The notes below the pieces were generated by a model, which was not told the origin of the DNA, ran no database searches, and worked only from the letters and a program-made list of their open reading frames with translations. A program made the translations under genes and the position numbers. Of a stretch of 64,000 nucleotides of DNA, positions 33,809 through 43,401 are shown in pieces. Positions within the stretch are counted from its first letter, which is position 1. The number at the start of each line of letters is the position of its first letter. Origin of the DNA: Levilactobacillus zymae DSM 19395 (lineage in GTDB: Bacteria; Bacillota; Bacilli; Lactobacillales; Lactobacillaceae); the NCBI RefSeq assembly GCF_001434115.1, contig NZ_AZDW01000013.1:62001-126000 (forward strand). Direction: 5' to 3'.

Positions 33809-35588
33809 CGCAACGGAATCGGCGTGGGCGCACAGCATGTCCACCAAGGAACAACTGACGGTCATTAAGCGACTGATCAAGTTCGCCGCCCCGTACAAAT
33901 GGTTCTTTATCGGGTCGATTCTCTTCTCGGCGCTGATCAGCGGCATCAACGTTTTCTTGCCGTGGTTGCTTCAGTTATACATGGACCACTACCTACGGCG
34001 GGGGTCGGCCACGCTTAGCATCATGTGGCTGTTCGCCGGGCTTTACCTATTCGGTATGGTGGTCAAGGCGGTGACCCAGTATTGGCAGAACTACACCAGT
34101 ACCATGGGTGCCGAGTACATGCTAGAGGGCGTACGCCGGCACCTATTCGCCGATTTGCACGGCAAGGGGATGCGCTACTTTGACCAGACTCCGGGGGGCT
34201 CGATTTTGTCCCGGTTGATGAACGACACCATGACCTTTTCGAACTTCTGGGCACTGTTTAACACGCTGATTTTTGCCGTGTTTGCGGTGATCACCTCGAT
34301 CATTGCCATGGTGCTGACCGATTGGACGGTCGCGTTAGCCACGCTGATCCTAGTGCCGGTTTTGCTCTTTGTGATCTGGTACTATCAAAAATTTAGTTCG
34401 CGGGTCTACCGGCGCATGCGGGAACGCTTGAGCGAGCTCAACACGAAACTCAGCGAAGCGATTACCGGAATCAGCGTGATCCAGGAATTCCGGCAAGAAA
34501 AGCGGATGGCGACACGGTTTGAAAAGACCAACGAGGCGTACTACGGCACGCGGCGGGCCATGATTCGGACCAACTCGTTACTGCTGAGTCCCATGATCAA
34601 CCTGCTTTACGCCTTAGGGACGGTGATCGTCCTGGGGCTATTCGGCTTACGCGGCATGCACGAAGTCGTGGCCGCCGGGGTCGTCTACGCGTTTATCACC
34701 TACCTGAACAACTTCTATAGTCCGATGAGTCAGATGATGGACAGTCTGAGCGACTTTCAAAACGGGATGGTGGCCGGTTCGCGGGTCTTGAAGATTCTAG
34801 ACGACCGGACCTTAGCACCGCAACAACACCCCGTGGCCGGGGCTCAGATCACCCAGGGAAAGGTCGAATTTCGGCACGTGACGTTTGGTTACGATCCTGA
34901 ACACCCGGTCTTAAAGGACGTGTCCTTCGTGGCCGAGCCGGGACAGACCGTGGCGTTGGTCGGCGAAACTGGGTCGGGGAAGACCTCGACGATCAACGTG
35001 CTAATGCGCTTTTACGAGTTTCAAAGTGGTCAAGTCCTGATCGACGGTCGCGACATTCGCGAGTATCCGGCCGCGGAACTGCGGGCGAAAATGGGGCTGG
35101 TCCTTCAGGAACCGCAACTGTTCTACGGAGATATCCAGAGTAATATTCGGATGTTCAATCCCGCGATTACCGACCAGCAGGTCCACCGGGCGGCCCAGTT
35201 CGTGCAGGCCGATGAGTTTATCGACCGGTTACCGCAGGGTTACGCGACGCCGGTCTTGGAGCGTGGGACCGAATACTCGGCTGGTCAGCGCCAGTTAATC
35301 ACCTTTGCGCGGACCGTGGTGACCGACCCTAAGATCTTGATCCTAGACGAAGCCACGGCCAACGTCGATACCCAGACGGAAACCATGATTCAGAATGGCC
35401 TGTCGCGCTTACGGGCCAACCGGACCACGGTGGCCATCGCGCACCGGTTATCGACGATTCAAAACGCCGACTTGATCCTGGTCCTCCATCAAGGACACAT
35501 TGTCGAGCGCGGAACCAACGATGAGCTGATGCGCCAACAAGGGTACTACTACGACATGATCCAACTGCAAAATGCGGCCCACGCTTAG
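33795..35588 (+). CDS. ABC exporter half-transporter, subunit 2
   Basis: 597 residues, start ATG 33795 with GGGAGG. Six transmembrane helices and a nucleotide-binding domain with Walker A GETGSGKTS and an intact Walker B LILDEATA. The signature is YSAGQ instead of LSGGQ. Together with the Asp in subunit 1 this gives one canonical ATP site (Walker motifs of subunit 2, signature of subunit 1) and one degenerate site, as in other heterodimeric multidrug exporters. Translationally coupled to subunit 1. Confidence 0.93.
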   Translation: MATNNATESAWAHSMSTKEQLTVIKRLIKFAAPYKWFFIGSILFSALISGINVFLPWLLQLYMDHYLRRGSATLSIMWLFAGLYLFGMVVKAVTQYWQNYTSTMGAEYMLEGVRRHLFADLHGKGMRYFDQTPGGSILSRLMNDTMTFSNFWALFNTLIFAVFAVITSIIAMVLTDWTVALATLILVPVLLFVIWYYQKFSSRVYRRMRERLSELNTKLSEAITGISVIQEFRQEKRMATRFEKTNEAYYGTRRAMIRTNSLLLSPMINLLYALGTVIVLGLFGLRGMHEVVAAGVVYAFITYLNNFYSPMSQMMDSLSDFQNGMVAGSRVLKILDDRTLAPQQHPVAGAQITQGKVEFRHVTFGYDPEHPVLKDVSFVAEPGQTVALVGETGSGKTSTINVLMRFYEFQSGQVLIDGRDIREYPAAELRAKMGLVLQEPQLFYGDIQSNIRMFNPAITDQQVHRAAQFVQADEFIDRLPQGYATPVLERGTEYSAGQRQLITFARTVVTDPKILILDEATANVDTQTETMIQNGLSRLRANRTTVAIAHRLSTIQNADLILVLHQGHIVERGTNDELMRQQGYYYDMIQLQNAAHA

Positions 35589-35619
35589 GTCCTAACTCGT
35601 GCCGCATTCAGGACGTAAA

Positions 35620-35652
35620 AAAACGCGTCTGGGAATTTTCCCAGGCGCGTTT
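35620..35652. terminator. Bidirectional terminator ABC operon / plsC
   Basis: AAACGCG-TCTGGGAA pairs with TTCCCAG-GCGCGTTT; A and T runs on both sides. Confidence 0.88.
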
Positions 35653-35661
35653 CGTGTTGCG

Positions 35662-36354
35662 TTACTTCTTTTCCAGTTTCTTTTCGGCCTTTTCCTCGGT
35701 TTGGGCGAGCTTTTCGGCTTTGGCGGCGCGTTTTTCACCCGTCACGTCCACGTAATGGAAGGTTGGATCGATTTCGCGGTCCAGTTGGTCGAAGGCTTGT
35801 TGCATCTGTTGTTCGACCTGGGCTTGTCCCGCCTCGTCGAGCTTTAACTTGCGGTCGACGGTGATCGGTTGGCCGTAAGCCACGGTGACCGGTTTGCGGG
35901 TGAGCAATTGCTTAAAGGTCAACGGCCCTTGGTAGACCGCGGGAATCAGCGGCACCTTGGCCATCTTGGCGATGACGGCCGCGCCCCCCTTGAGTTCGGC
36001 GGAATGCCGACTGCCGGACGGAAAAATGATCAGCGATAGGTCACCCTGTCGTAGGATCCGGACCGGCGTTTTGATGACCGAGGGCCCCGGATGATCACGA
36101 TTTACCGGAAAAGCATTGGCATGGTTTAAAATCCATCGTAAAATTGGGTTTTGGAACAATTCTTCTTTAGCCATAAAACTAAACTTCCGGGGACTGGCGC
36201 CCAACGCAAAGTAGATGGGGTCAAACCAGGTCCGGTGGGGACCCACTAAAATGTAGGGACCGTCCGGTAAGTCTTCGCGGTGCAGGTATTTCGCGTGTCC
36301 GTTGATCAACGCCAACAAGACGCGGATGAACCCGCGTAAAAACGAATAGAACAT
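35662..36354 (-). CDS. plsC: 1-acyl-sn-glycerol-3-phosphate acyltransferase
   Basis: Acylates lysophosphatidic acid to phosphatidic acid in membrane phospholipid synthesis. An N-terminal hydrophobic segment precedes the HX4D motif GPHRTWFDP near residues 38-46, and FPSGSRH near 110 is the substrate-binding block (glycine-rich EGTR position, here SGSR). A Lys/Glu/Ala-rich tail of about 25 residues follows. Start ATG 36354 with GAGGAG; the frame further upstream is not supported. 230 residues. Confidence 0.93.
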   Translation of the reverse strand: MFYSFLRGFIRVLLALINGHAKYLHREDLPDGPYILVGPHRTWFDPIYFALGASPRKFSFMAKEELFQNPILRWILNHANAFPVNRDHPGPSVIKTPVRILRQGDLSLIIFPSGSRHSAELKGGAAVIAKMAKVPLIPAVYQGPLTFKQLLTRKPVTVAYGQPITVDRKLKLDEAGQAQVEQQMQQAFDQLDREIDPTFHYVDVTGEKRAAKAEKLAQTEEKAEKKLEKK

Positions 36355-36393
36355 GGGTGACGCACTCCTCTCACAGTGGAACTCTATCTGTCT

Positions 36394-36422
36394 AGTATGC
36401 AAAAAAAGGCGGGAGGTTGCAA
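36394..36422 (-). promoter_or_regulatory. Promoter of plsC
   Basis: Minus strand: TTGCAA (36422-36417), 17-base spacer, CATACT (36399-36394). Confidence 0.55.
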
Positions 36423-36459
36423 GCAATCTCCCCATAATTTGAAAGGATGGGATGCCGGA

Positions 36460-37209
36460 ATGGGGCAACCACAATTACGTCCGGGCGAACGAATCGACCA
36501 ACTTTATAGTCAAGATATTCAAATTATCCAGAGTCCCGAGGTCTTTGCCTTTTCCTTAGACGCCGTGTTACTAGCGGCCTTCGCCAAGGTACCGGCCAGG
36601 GCCAAAAGTTTGACGGTGGATCTGTGCGCCGGGAACGGGGCCGTGGGTTTATTCATGAGTCCGCGGACCAGCGGGCAGATCGCCGAGGTCGAGTTACAGC
36701 CCCGGCTGGCCGACATGGCCCGCCGTAGCGTGGCGTTGAACCAATTAGACACGCAGATGACAGTTTATGAAGGAGACCTGGCCACGGTCAACCAGTGGAT
36801 CCCCAAGGATTCGGCCGACGTGGTGACCTGTAACCCGCCGTATTTCGCGGACCTTCCGGATAGCCAAAAGAATCCCAACCGCTACCTGGCGATTGCGCGC
36901 CACGAGCTCACGACCACGTTAGCAACGGTGGTGGCCACCACCAGTGGGTTGCTCAAGATGAACGGGAAAGCCTACTTCGTGCACCGGCCCGACCGGCTAC
37001 TGGAACTCTTGACGCTGATGCAGGCCCAGCGGCTGGTCCCCAAGCGGATTCGGTTGGTCTACCCCAAGCCCGGCAAGGAAGCCAACATGGTCTTGGTGGA
37101 AGCGATTAAGGATGGTAAGCCCGGCGGTCAACGTTTCTTGGCGCCACTAACGGTCTACGACGCCACCGGCCACTACACTGCGGAAGTGGGGCGGCTCTTG
37201 TATGGCTAA
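36460..37209 (+). CDS. tRNA1(Val) A37 N6-methyltransferase-like protein (TrmN6/YabB)
   Basis: Class I SAM-dependent methyltransferase. Motif [16 protein letters not shown] near residues 50-64 and the catalytic NPPY motif (CNPPYFADL) near 124-132 mark the adenine N6 methyltransferase branch. ATG 36460 with GAAAGGATG upstream; an in-frame ATG at 36376 lacks a site. 249 residues. It is followed with an 8-base overlap by a GIY-YIG gene, the same pair as yabB-yazA in B. subtilis. The RNA target in Gram-positives is inferred. Confidence 0.9.
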   Translation: MGQPQLRPGERIDQLYSQDIQIIQSPEVFAFSLDAVLLAAFAKVPARAKSLTVDLCAGNGAVGLFMSPRTSGQIAEVELQPRLADMARRSVALNQLDTQMTVYEGDLATVNQWIPKDSADVVTCNPPYFADLPDSQKNPNRYLAIARHELTTTLATVVATTSGLLKMNGKAYFVHRPDRLLELLTLMQAQRLVPKRIRLVYPKPGKEANMVLVEAIKDGKPGGQRFLAPLTVYDATGHYTAEVGRLLYG

Positions 37210-37471
37210 GACCTATTACTTTTACGTGTTACTCTGCGCGGATAACTCGTTATACGGCGGGTTTACCACCGACGTTGCCCGGCGATTTGCGACTCATCTG
37301 GCGGGGAAGGGCGCGAAGTACACCCGCACCCACCACCCCGTGCGGGTTCTGTATCAGGAGGCCTTTACCACCAAGCACGACGCCTTACACGCCGAATGGG
37401 CCTTCAAGCATCAGTCCCGGCAAAAGAAACTCCGATTTCTCGCTAATCAGGGAGTTACGCTTACTCGGTGA
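37202..37471 (+). CDS. GIY-YIG domain protein (UPF0213, YazA/YhbQ-like)
   Basis: 89 residues consisting of a single GIY-YIG-type nuclease domain: [19 protein letters not shown] near residues 6-24, [15 protein letters not shown] near 28-42 and the conserved Glu in AEWAFK. Starts inside the methyltransferase gene. Relatives have nuclease activity in vitro, but the cellular role is unclear. Confidence 0.93.
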   Translation: MAKTYYFYVLLCADNSLYGGFTTDVARRFATHLAGKGAKYTRTHHPVRVLYQEAFTTKHDALHAEWAFKHQSRQKKLRFLANQGVTLTR

Positions 37472-37477
37472 ACTTTC

Positions 37478-37520
37478 CGAAAGCGTTCTCGTGAAGATTT
37501 AAAACGTTTCATGATAAGAT
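37478..37520 (+). promoter_or_regulatory. ldhD promoter with weak cre-like site
   Basis: Extended -10 TGATAAGAT (-10 at 37515-37520). CGAAAGCGTTCTCG at 37478-37491 resembles the CcpA cre motif WGAAARCGYTTTCW at 11 of 14 positions, just upstream of the -35 area, where CcpA usually activates. Tentative. Confidence 0.45.
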
Positions 37521-37572
37521 GGGGACGTAGCTTAATGATGTGACTCAGCAACGACTTAAGGAGGAACTGACC

Positions 37573-38568
37573 GTGAAGATTATTGCTTATGGAATTCGAG
37601 ACGACGAACGACCGTACTTAGAACAATGGTCACAGGCCCAGGGAATTGACGTGAAAGCCGTGGGTGACCTGTTGGACGAAACAACGGTGGACCTGGCGAA
37701 GGGGTATGACGGCGCCGTGGTTTACCAGCAAAAGCCGTACACGGCGGCTGTTTTGGATAAACTGGCCGCTAACGGCATCACCAACCTGTCGTTACGTAAC
37801 GTGGGGGTCGATAACGTCGACGCCGACGCCGTTAAACGTAACGGGTTTAAGGTGACCAACGTGCCGGCATATTCTCCCGCAGCCATTGCCGAGTTTACGG
37901 TGACCGAATTGATGCGGTTACTGCGGCGGACGCCGACCTTTGACCGCAAACAGGCTCAAGGAGATTTGCGGTGGGCCCCCGACATTGCCGACGAACTGAA
38001 TTCGATGACCGTGGGGGTCGTGGCCACCGGCCGGATTGGCCGGGCGGCGTTGAAGATCTACCAAGGCTTCGGGGCGAAGGTCATCGCCTACGACGTCTTC
38101 CACAACCCGGAACTGGAAAAGCAGGGACTCTACGTGGACACCTTGGATGAACTTTACGCGCAGGCCGACGTCATCTCCCTGCACGCGCCCGCCACCAAGG
38201 ATAACCACAACATGTTAAACGACGCGGCCTTTGCCAAGATGAAGGACGGCGTGTGGATCTTGAATCCGGCGCGGGGTGCCTTAGTGGACACCGACGCGTT
38301 GATTCGCGCCCTGGACAGCGGTAAGGTCGCCGGCGCGGCGTTAGACGTTTACGAAAACGAAGTGGGCATCTTCAACACCGACTTCGGCAGTTTCGATGCG
38401 GTTCCGGACGAACGGTTGAAGAACCTGATGCGCCGCGATAACGTCCTGATTAGTCCGCACATCGCCTTTTACACCAAGACGGCCGTGAAGAACATGGTCC
38501 AATACGCGTTGAATAACAACAAACAACTGATCGAAACGGGTCAGGCAGAAAACGAAGTTCAATTCTAA
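37573..38568 (+). CDS. ldhD: D-lactate dehydrogenase (D-2-hydroxyacid dehydrogenase)
   Basis: Reduces pyruvate to D-lactate with NADH, regenerating NAD in fermentation. GTG 37573 with AAGGAGG; the ATG at 37540 lacks a site. NAD-binding VVATGRIGRAALK near residues 149-161, catalytic Arg in NPARGALVD near 232-240, Glu in DVYENEVGIF near 258-267 and His in SPHIAFYT near 295-302. SLRNVGVDN near 75-83 is typical of lactobacillus D-LDH. A D-hydroxyisocaproate role cannot be excluded. 331 residues. Confidence 0.93.
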   Translation: MKIIAYGIRDDERPYLEQWSQAQGIDVKAVGDLLDETTVDLAKGYDGAVVYQQKPYTAAVLDKLAANGITNLSLRNVGVDNVDADAVKRNGFKVTNVPAYSPAAIAEFTVTELMRLLRRTPTFDRKQAQGDLRWAPDIADELNSMTVGVVATGRIGRAALKIYQGFGAKVIAYDVFHNPELEKQGLYVDTLDELYAQADVISLHAPATKDNHNMLNDAAFAKMKDGVWILNPARGALVDTDALIRALDSGKVAGAALDVYENEVGIFNTDFGSFDAVPDERLKNLMRRDNVLISPHIAFYTKTAVKNMVQYALNNNKQLIETGQAENEVQF

Positions 38569-38575
38569 TGATACG

Positions 38576-38615
38576 CAAAAATCCCATCTCCGGGATATTC
38601 CGGGGATGGGATTTT
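38576..38615. terminator. Bidirectional terminator ldhD / HAD gene
   Basis: AAAATCCCATC and CCGG pair with CCGG and GATGGGATTTT. Confidence 0.88.
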
Positions 38616-38627
38616 GTGTGTGGCCGG

Positions 38628-39344
38628 TTAAAGTTGCATGACGCCACTGAGGGCGAGTAAGAGGTTCTGCAACTCGGTGGGGTCCTCGACGGTTTGGTCG
38701 GGGGTCCAGTCACCATCCGGCATTTCGAAGTTGCGATGGTTAAACCAAAAGGCTTGCCAGCCGGCTTTTTTAGCCGCACGAATGTCGAGACTGTAGCAAT
38801 CACCAACGTACACGGTTTCGCTGGCCCGAAGATTCAACCGCCGATTCATCATGGTGAAAATCTGCGGGTCAGGTTTGGCCACCCCGGCTTCTTCGGACGT
38901 CAAAATGGTGTCGCGCTCGATCCAGCGGTGCATTTGTAGGCGCATGACCTTGGCCAACTGATAATCCGTTTTACCGTTGGTAATAATGCCCAGCTGGTAC
39001 TGATCTTTAAGTTGATCGAGGGCCGTGGCCAGACCGGGAAAAAGCTTGATGTCCTGGAGACCTTGGGCGTAAGCGTCCTGAAAGGCCAGGGCAGCTTCCG
39101 GGGTCACCGGGGGCAAGTCTTGGGCGTGTAAGGCGGTATTTAGCCGGGTCACCGTCCACTCTTCTGCCGTCCGTCGGCTCATAAATTGCTTAGCCAGTTG
39201 GCCACTTTGTCGCCGGTAAGCCTGAAACGTCCGGGTCAGATCAAAGCTGGTCGGCACCTGAATAATCGGCGCTAAGGCCGCCACGAACGGCGCCTTTTGG
39301 TCATAGAGCGTGTCATCAACATCGAAGACGACCGCTTTTATCAT
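38628..39344 (-). CDS. HAD-family hydrolase (YjjG-like)
   Basis: 238 residues. Motif I DVDDTLYD at residues 8-15 with the nucleophilic Asp, motif II TNGKTDY near 120, and motif IV VYVGDCYSLDIRAAKKAGW near 187-205. The helical cap places it near the YjjG/nucleotidase subgroup, which removes phosphate from pyrimidine nucleotides; this is inference. The third-codon ATG (39344) is better spaced from AGGAGG than the ATG at 39350. Confidence 0.9.
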   Translation of the reverse strand: MIKAVVFDVDDTLYDQKAPFVAALAPIIQVPTSFDLTRTFQAYRRQSGQLAKQFMSRRTAEEWTVTRLNTALHAQDLPPVTPEAALAFQDAYAQGLQDIKLFPGLATALDQLKDQYQLGIITNGKTDYQLAKVMRLQMHRWIERDTILTSEEAGVAKPDPQIFTMMNRRLNLRASETVYVGDCYSLDIRAAKKAGWQAFWFNHRNFEMPDGDWTPDQTVEDPTELQNLLLALSGVMQL

Positions 39345-39374
39345 GTGCATGTCCTCCTGTCTAAGTTCCCTAGC

Positions 39375-39403
39375 AGTTTATCATACCTCCGGGCAATTGC
39401 CAA
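39375..39403 (-). promoter_or_regulatory. Promoter of the HAD gene
   Basis: Minus strand: TTGGCA (39403-39398), 17-base spacer ending in TGA, TAAACT (39380-39375). Confidence 0.6.
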
Positions 39404-39431
39404 TTTTTTCTAAAGTTTTTCCGGTTTTGCC

Positions 39432-39582
39432 TTGTGTTTAGCCGGGGGCTTTTGTATAATAACTGTCGGTGCGTATGCGCCAATTCACACCTTGCGTGAT
39501 GGGTGCGGGGGTGCTCGTGAAGAGTTCCGCGACCAATTGAGCGCAGGGGAGGAAATCAAAAACTATTTGGAGGCATTTTATC
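39432..39582 (+). promoter_or_regulatory. rpsB promoter and structured leader
   Basis: TTGTGT (39432-39437), 17-base spacer, TATAAT (39455-39460). The leader of about 115 bases can form GGTGCG/GCGCC (about 39469-39482), CACC/GGGTG hairpins, and a long GTGCTC...GAGCGC stem closing about 39512-39545, then the TTGGAGG ribosome binding site. Such leaders often bind the ribosomal protein for autoregulation; here that is inference. Confidence 0.55.
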
Positions 39583-40386
39583 ATGGCTGTTATTTCAATG
39601 AAACAACTGCTCGAAGCCGGTGTCCACTTTGGTCACCAAACGCGTCGTTGGAACCCAAAGATGAAGCAATACATCTTTACGGAACGGAACGGCATCTACA
39701 TCATCGACTTACAAAAGACGGTGAAGTTGATCGACGCTGCTTACAACTACATGAAGGACGAAGCATCTAAGGGTGCCGTTGTTCTGTTTGTCGGGACTAA
39801 GAAGCAAGCTCAAGACTCCATCGAAGAAGAAGCTACCCGTGCGGGTCAATTCTACGTTAACCACCGTTGGTTAGGTGGGACTTTGACCAACTGGGAAACC
39901 ATTCAAACGCGGATCAAGCGTCTGAAGAGCTTGAAGAAGATGGCAACTGACGGGACGTTCGACGTCTTACCTAAGAAGGAAGTTTCCTTGTTGAAGAAGT
40001 CTCAAGACAAGTTGGAACGGTTCTTAGGCGGGATCGAAGACATGCCTAAATTGCCTGACGTGATGTTCATCGTTGACCCACGTAAGGAACAAATTGCGGT
40101 TCATGAAGCACAAAAGTTGAACATCCCGATCGTTGCCATGGTTGATACCAACACCGATCCAGATGACATCGACGTTGTGATTCCTTCTAACGATGATGCT
40201 ATCCGGGCCGTTCGCCTGATCACTTCCAAGATGGCTGATGCCATTGTTGAAGGTCGTCAGGGGGAAGACCAAGTTGACGAAAAGACTTTCGAAGGTAAGA
40301 AGGATGACGCTGCCAAGGATGGCCAAGCGAAGTCTGACAACTCGATGGAAGACATCGTTAACGCCGTTGAAGGCGACAACAAGTAA
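39583..40386 (+). CDS. rpsB: 30S ribosomal protein S2
   Basis: Small-subunit protein; 267 residues. Family landmarks: [19 protein letters not shown] near residues 8-26, [11 protein letters not shown] near 66-76, [11 protein letters not shown] near 92-102 and [12 protein letters not shown] near 183-194. An acidic C-terminal tail follows. Strong codon bias. First gene of the rpsB-tsf pair, separated from tsf by a terminator-like hairpin. Confidence 0.99.
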   Translation: MAVISMKQLLEAGVHFGHQTRRWNPKMKQYIFTERNGIYIIDLQKTVKLIDAAYNYMKDEASKGAVVLFVGTKKQAQDSIEEEATRAGQFYVNHRWLGGTLTNWETIQTRIKRLKSLKKMATDGTFDVLPKKEVSLLKKSQDKLERFLGGIEDMPKLPDVMFIVDPRKEQIAVHEAQKLNIPIVAMVDTNTDPDDIDVVIPSNDDAIRAVRLITSKMADAIVEGRQGEDQVDEKTFEGKKDDAAKDGQAKSDNSMEDIVNAVEGDNK

Positions 40387-40442
40387 TTAAATGCAAGGTT
40401 CCCCGTTCGGGAACTTTCCAAATACACGCTTTAAAGCACCTT

Positions 40443-40494
40443 AGGCTGGCTTAATAAGGACCGTTAATGGCCTGAGATTAGGTCAGCCTTTTTT
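40443..40494 (+). terminator. Terminator/attenuator between rpsB and tsf
   Basis: AGGCTGGCTTAAT pairs with ATTAGGTCAGCCT, with a small inner GG-CC hairpin, followed by TTTTTT. No strong promoter is visible between it and tsf, so tsf probably depends on readthrough. A smaller hairpin GTTCCC/GGGAAC precedes it near 40398. Confidence 0.75.
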
Positions 40495-40534
40495 AGGCGC
40501 AAACGTTATTGATTATAAAAGGAGGCCATTACAC

Positions 40535-41419
40535 ATGGCAAGCAAGATTACTGCGGCACAAGTTAAAGAATTACGGGACAAGACCCAAGTTGGGATGATG
40601 GACGCCAAGAAGGCCTTAGTTGCCTCCGAAGGTGACATGGACAAGGCCATCGACTTCCTGCGTGAAAAGGGAATCGCTAAGGCCAAGAAGAAGAGTGGTA
40701 ACGTGGCCGCTAACGGGTTGGCTAAGGTCGTGGTGAACGGCAACGATGCCGCCATCATCGAAGTGAACTCCGAAACCGACTTCGTGGCCACTAACGACAC
40801 GTTCAACGGTTTAGTTGATACGATCGGTGACACGATTGCCAAGCAAGAACCCGCTGACTTGGACGCTGCTTTGGCCTTGAAGACGGCCGATGGCGAAACC
40901 ATCCAAGAAGCCATCATTAAGACCACGCAAGTGACTAGCGAAAACGTTCAATTACGGCGTTTCGCTGTCGTTAAGAAGACCGACAACCAAGTCTTCGGTG
41001 CCTACTTACACCAAGGCGGTCAAATCGCCGCTGTGGTGGTCTTAGACGGTGCTGATGAAGCAACGGCTAAGGATGTTGCGATGCACGTTGCGGCCATCAA
41101 CCCAGAATTCGTTTCTAAGGACGACATTCCAGCCGACCGCTTAGCTCACGAACGCGAAGTCTTGAAGCAAGAAGCCTTGAACGAAGGTAAGCCGGAAAAA
41201 ATCGTCGAAAAGATGGTTGAAGGCCGGTTGCACAAGTTCTTGTCCGAAATCAGCTTAGCCGACCAACCATTCGTTAAGGATGGCGACCAAACGGTGAGCC
41301 AATTCGTGGCCAGCAAGGGTGGCAAGTTAGTGACCTTTGTCCGTTACGAAGTTGGTGAAGGTATCGAAAAGCCAACGGTTGACCTGGCCAAGGAAGTTCA
41401 AGACCAAATCAACGGTTAA
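40535..41419 (+). CDS. tsf: Elongation factor Ts
   Basis: Guanine nucleotide exchange factor for EF-Tu. N-terminal UBA-like domain (LRDKTQVGMMDAKKALV near residues 13-29), the core with TDFVATND near 82-89, and a C-terminal dimerisation/coiled-coil part. 294 residues, standard. AGGAGG before the ATG. Strong codon bias. Confidence 0.99.
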   Translation: MASKITAAQVKELRDKTQVGMMDAKKALVASEGDMDKAIDFLREKGIAKAKKKSGNVAANGLAKVVVNGNDAAIIEVNSETDFVATNDTFNGLVDTIGDTIAKQEPADLDAALALKTADGETIQEAIIKTTQVTSENVQLRRFAVVKKTDNQVFGAYLHQGGQIAAVVVLDGADEATAKDVAMHVAAINPEFVSKDDIPADRLAHEREVLKQEALNEGKPEKIVEKMVEGRLHKFLSEISLADQPFVKDGDQTVSQFVASKGGKLVTFVRYEVGEGIEKPTVDLAKEVQDQING

Positions 41420-41428
41420 TTTTTGAGC

Positions 41429-41464
41429 AAAAAGCGTAGCCGCAGCTCGCGGTCTACGCTTTTC
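41429..41464 (+). terminator. Terminator of tsf
   Basis: AAAAGCGTAG pairs with CTACGCTTTT around an inner CCGC/GCGG element. Confidence 0.88.
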
Positions 41465-41528
41465 TTATGAGCAGATTTTAGGAACAGGGTGATTTCGTGG
41501 GCCCTGACTATCACTAATTCGGGGAATA

Positions 41529-42293
<765 letters not shown>

Positions 42294-42298
42294 GACAG

Positions 42299-42856
42299 AT
42301 GGCAGATCAGATCATTACCACAGCAGCAAGTAAGATGAAAAAAGCGGAAGACGCCTTAAAGCGCGAATTGGGAACGATTCGGGCTGGGCGGGCCAACGCT
42401 AGTATTTTAACCCGGGTCATGGTGGACTACTACGGTCAACCAACGCCGCTGAACCAGGTGGCCTCGATCACGATTCCCGAACCCCGGGTCTTAATGGTGA
42501 CGCCCTTTGACAAGTCGGCGTTAGACGACGTGGAAAAGGGAATTCTGGAATCCGACGTCGGCATTACGCCGGCCAACGATGGGACCGCCATTCGGTTGGT
42601 CGTGCCCCAGTTGACCGAGGAACGCCGGAAGGAAATCGCTAAGCAGGTCAAGGCCACGGCCGAAGAAGGTAAGGTAGCGGTACGTAACGTGCGGCGCGAA
42701 GCCATGGACGGCCTGAAGAAGGGTCACAAGGCCGGCGATTACACCGACGACCAACTCCACAACCTAGAAGACCAAGTCCAAAAGGAAACGGACAAGGCCA
42801 TCAAGGGTGTGGACGCCATTGCGGCGGACAAGGAAAAGGAAGTCTTGACGGACTAG
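42299..42856 (+). CDS. frr: Ribosome recycling factor
   Basis: With EF-G splits post-termination ribosomes. 185 residues forming a three-helix bundle and a small beta domain. The conserved [15 protein letters not shown] near residues 23-37 and [20 protein letters not shown] near 93-112 are present. The ribosome binding site lies in the end of pyrH. Confidence 0.98.
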   Translation: MADQIITTAASKMKKAEDALKRELGTIRAGRANASILTRVMVDYYGQPTPLNQVASITIPEPRVLMVTPFDKSALDDVEKGILESDVGITPANDGTAIRLVVPQLTEERRKEIAKQVKATAEEGKVAVRNVRREAMDGLKKGHKAGDYTDDQLHNLEDQVQKETDKAIKGVDAIAADKEKEVLTD

Positions 42857-42877
42857 GCATTAAGTAAGGAGTGTTGA

Positions 42878-43297
42878 ATGATGGCAGAAGATAACCAACA
42901 AGATGACATTGAAATTACCCCGGGTTCTAAGGAATTTGGGAAGATGGTTTTCCGTTTAAACAACCCGGTAAACGCGGAAAATGTTTCGGTTTTAAACTAT
43001 AACGGGGCAGAATTGGAACAGATTCAAGACGGTGTTTACGCGCAACCGGCTTTCGTGAGTGATGACTTCAACTTGTTCTTCATCGTGACCCAGTTAATCG
43101 GGGACGACTGGATCGTGGCTTTTTCGAAGGCTAAAATCGAAAACGACAACGAGATTACCGACCTCTCCGACCCAATCCCGACCGGGGAAGGGTTGAACAT
43201 GTTAGGGCAAGTCAGTGCGGACGACGCCAACAACCTGCTGAGCTATTTTGGCACGTTGGTCGATGCGAAACGCGGTGAATGGCGGTTAATCGAGTAG
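42878..43297 (+). CDS. Conserved hypothetical protein between frr and uppS
   Basis: 139 residues, acidic, soluble, no signal peptide. AAGGAG at 42866-42871 serves the ATG at 42878 or the one at 42881. The N-terminus is rich in Asp, Glu and Gln; the rest is a mixed alpha/beta domain without a motif I recognise. It is co-transcribed with pyrH-frr and followed by a strong terminator. Most lactobacilli I recall have frr directly before uppS, so this may be a lineage-specific insertion. Confidence 0.7.
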   Translation: MMAEDNQQDDIEITPGSKEFGKMVFRLNNPVNAENVSVLNYNGAELEQIQDGVYAQPAFVSDDFNLFFIVTQLIGDDWIVAFSKAKIENDNEITDLSDPIPTGEGLNMLGQVSADDANNLLSYFGTLVDAKRGEWRLIE

Positions 43298-43329
43298 TCG
43301 ACTAAAAGCTAAAGTTTTCGCTCAATTTG

Positions 43330-43360
43330 GGGGCTAGGATAGTATCCTGGCCCTTTTTTT
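43330..43360 (+). terminator. Terminator of pyrH-frr-hypothetical
   Basis: GGGCTAGGATA pairs with TATCCTGGCCC, followed by seven T. Confidence 0.9.
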
Positions 43361-43368
43361 GTTAAGAT
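43360..43368 (+). promoter_or_regulatory. Extended -10 promoter of uppS
   Basis: TGT followed by TAAGAT (43363-43368), beginning in the last base of the preceding terminator's T run. Confidence 0.5.
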
Positions 43369-43401
43369 GAGAGGTTGTAAGAAGAGCAATGGAGGTGCAC
43401 T

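Noticed and set aside
39432-39770. 112-codon open frame over the rpsB leader and start
   Set aside because: It contains the promoter and overlaps rpsB in another frame; a shadow of conserved sequence.
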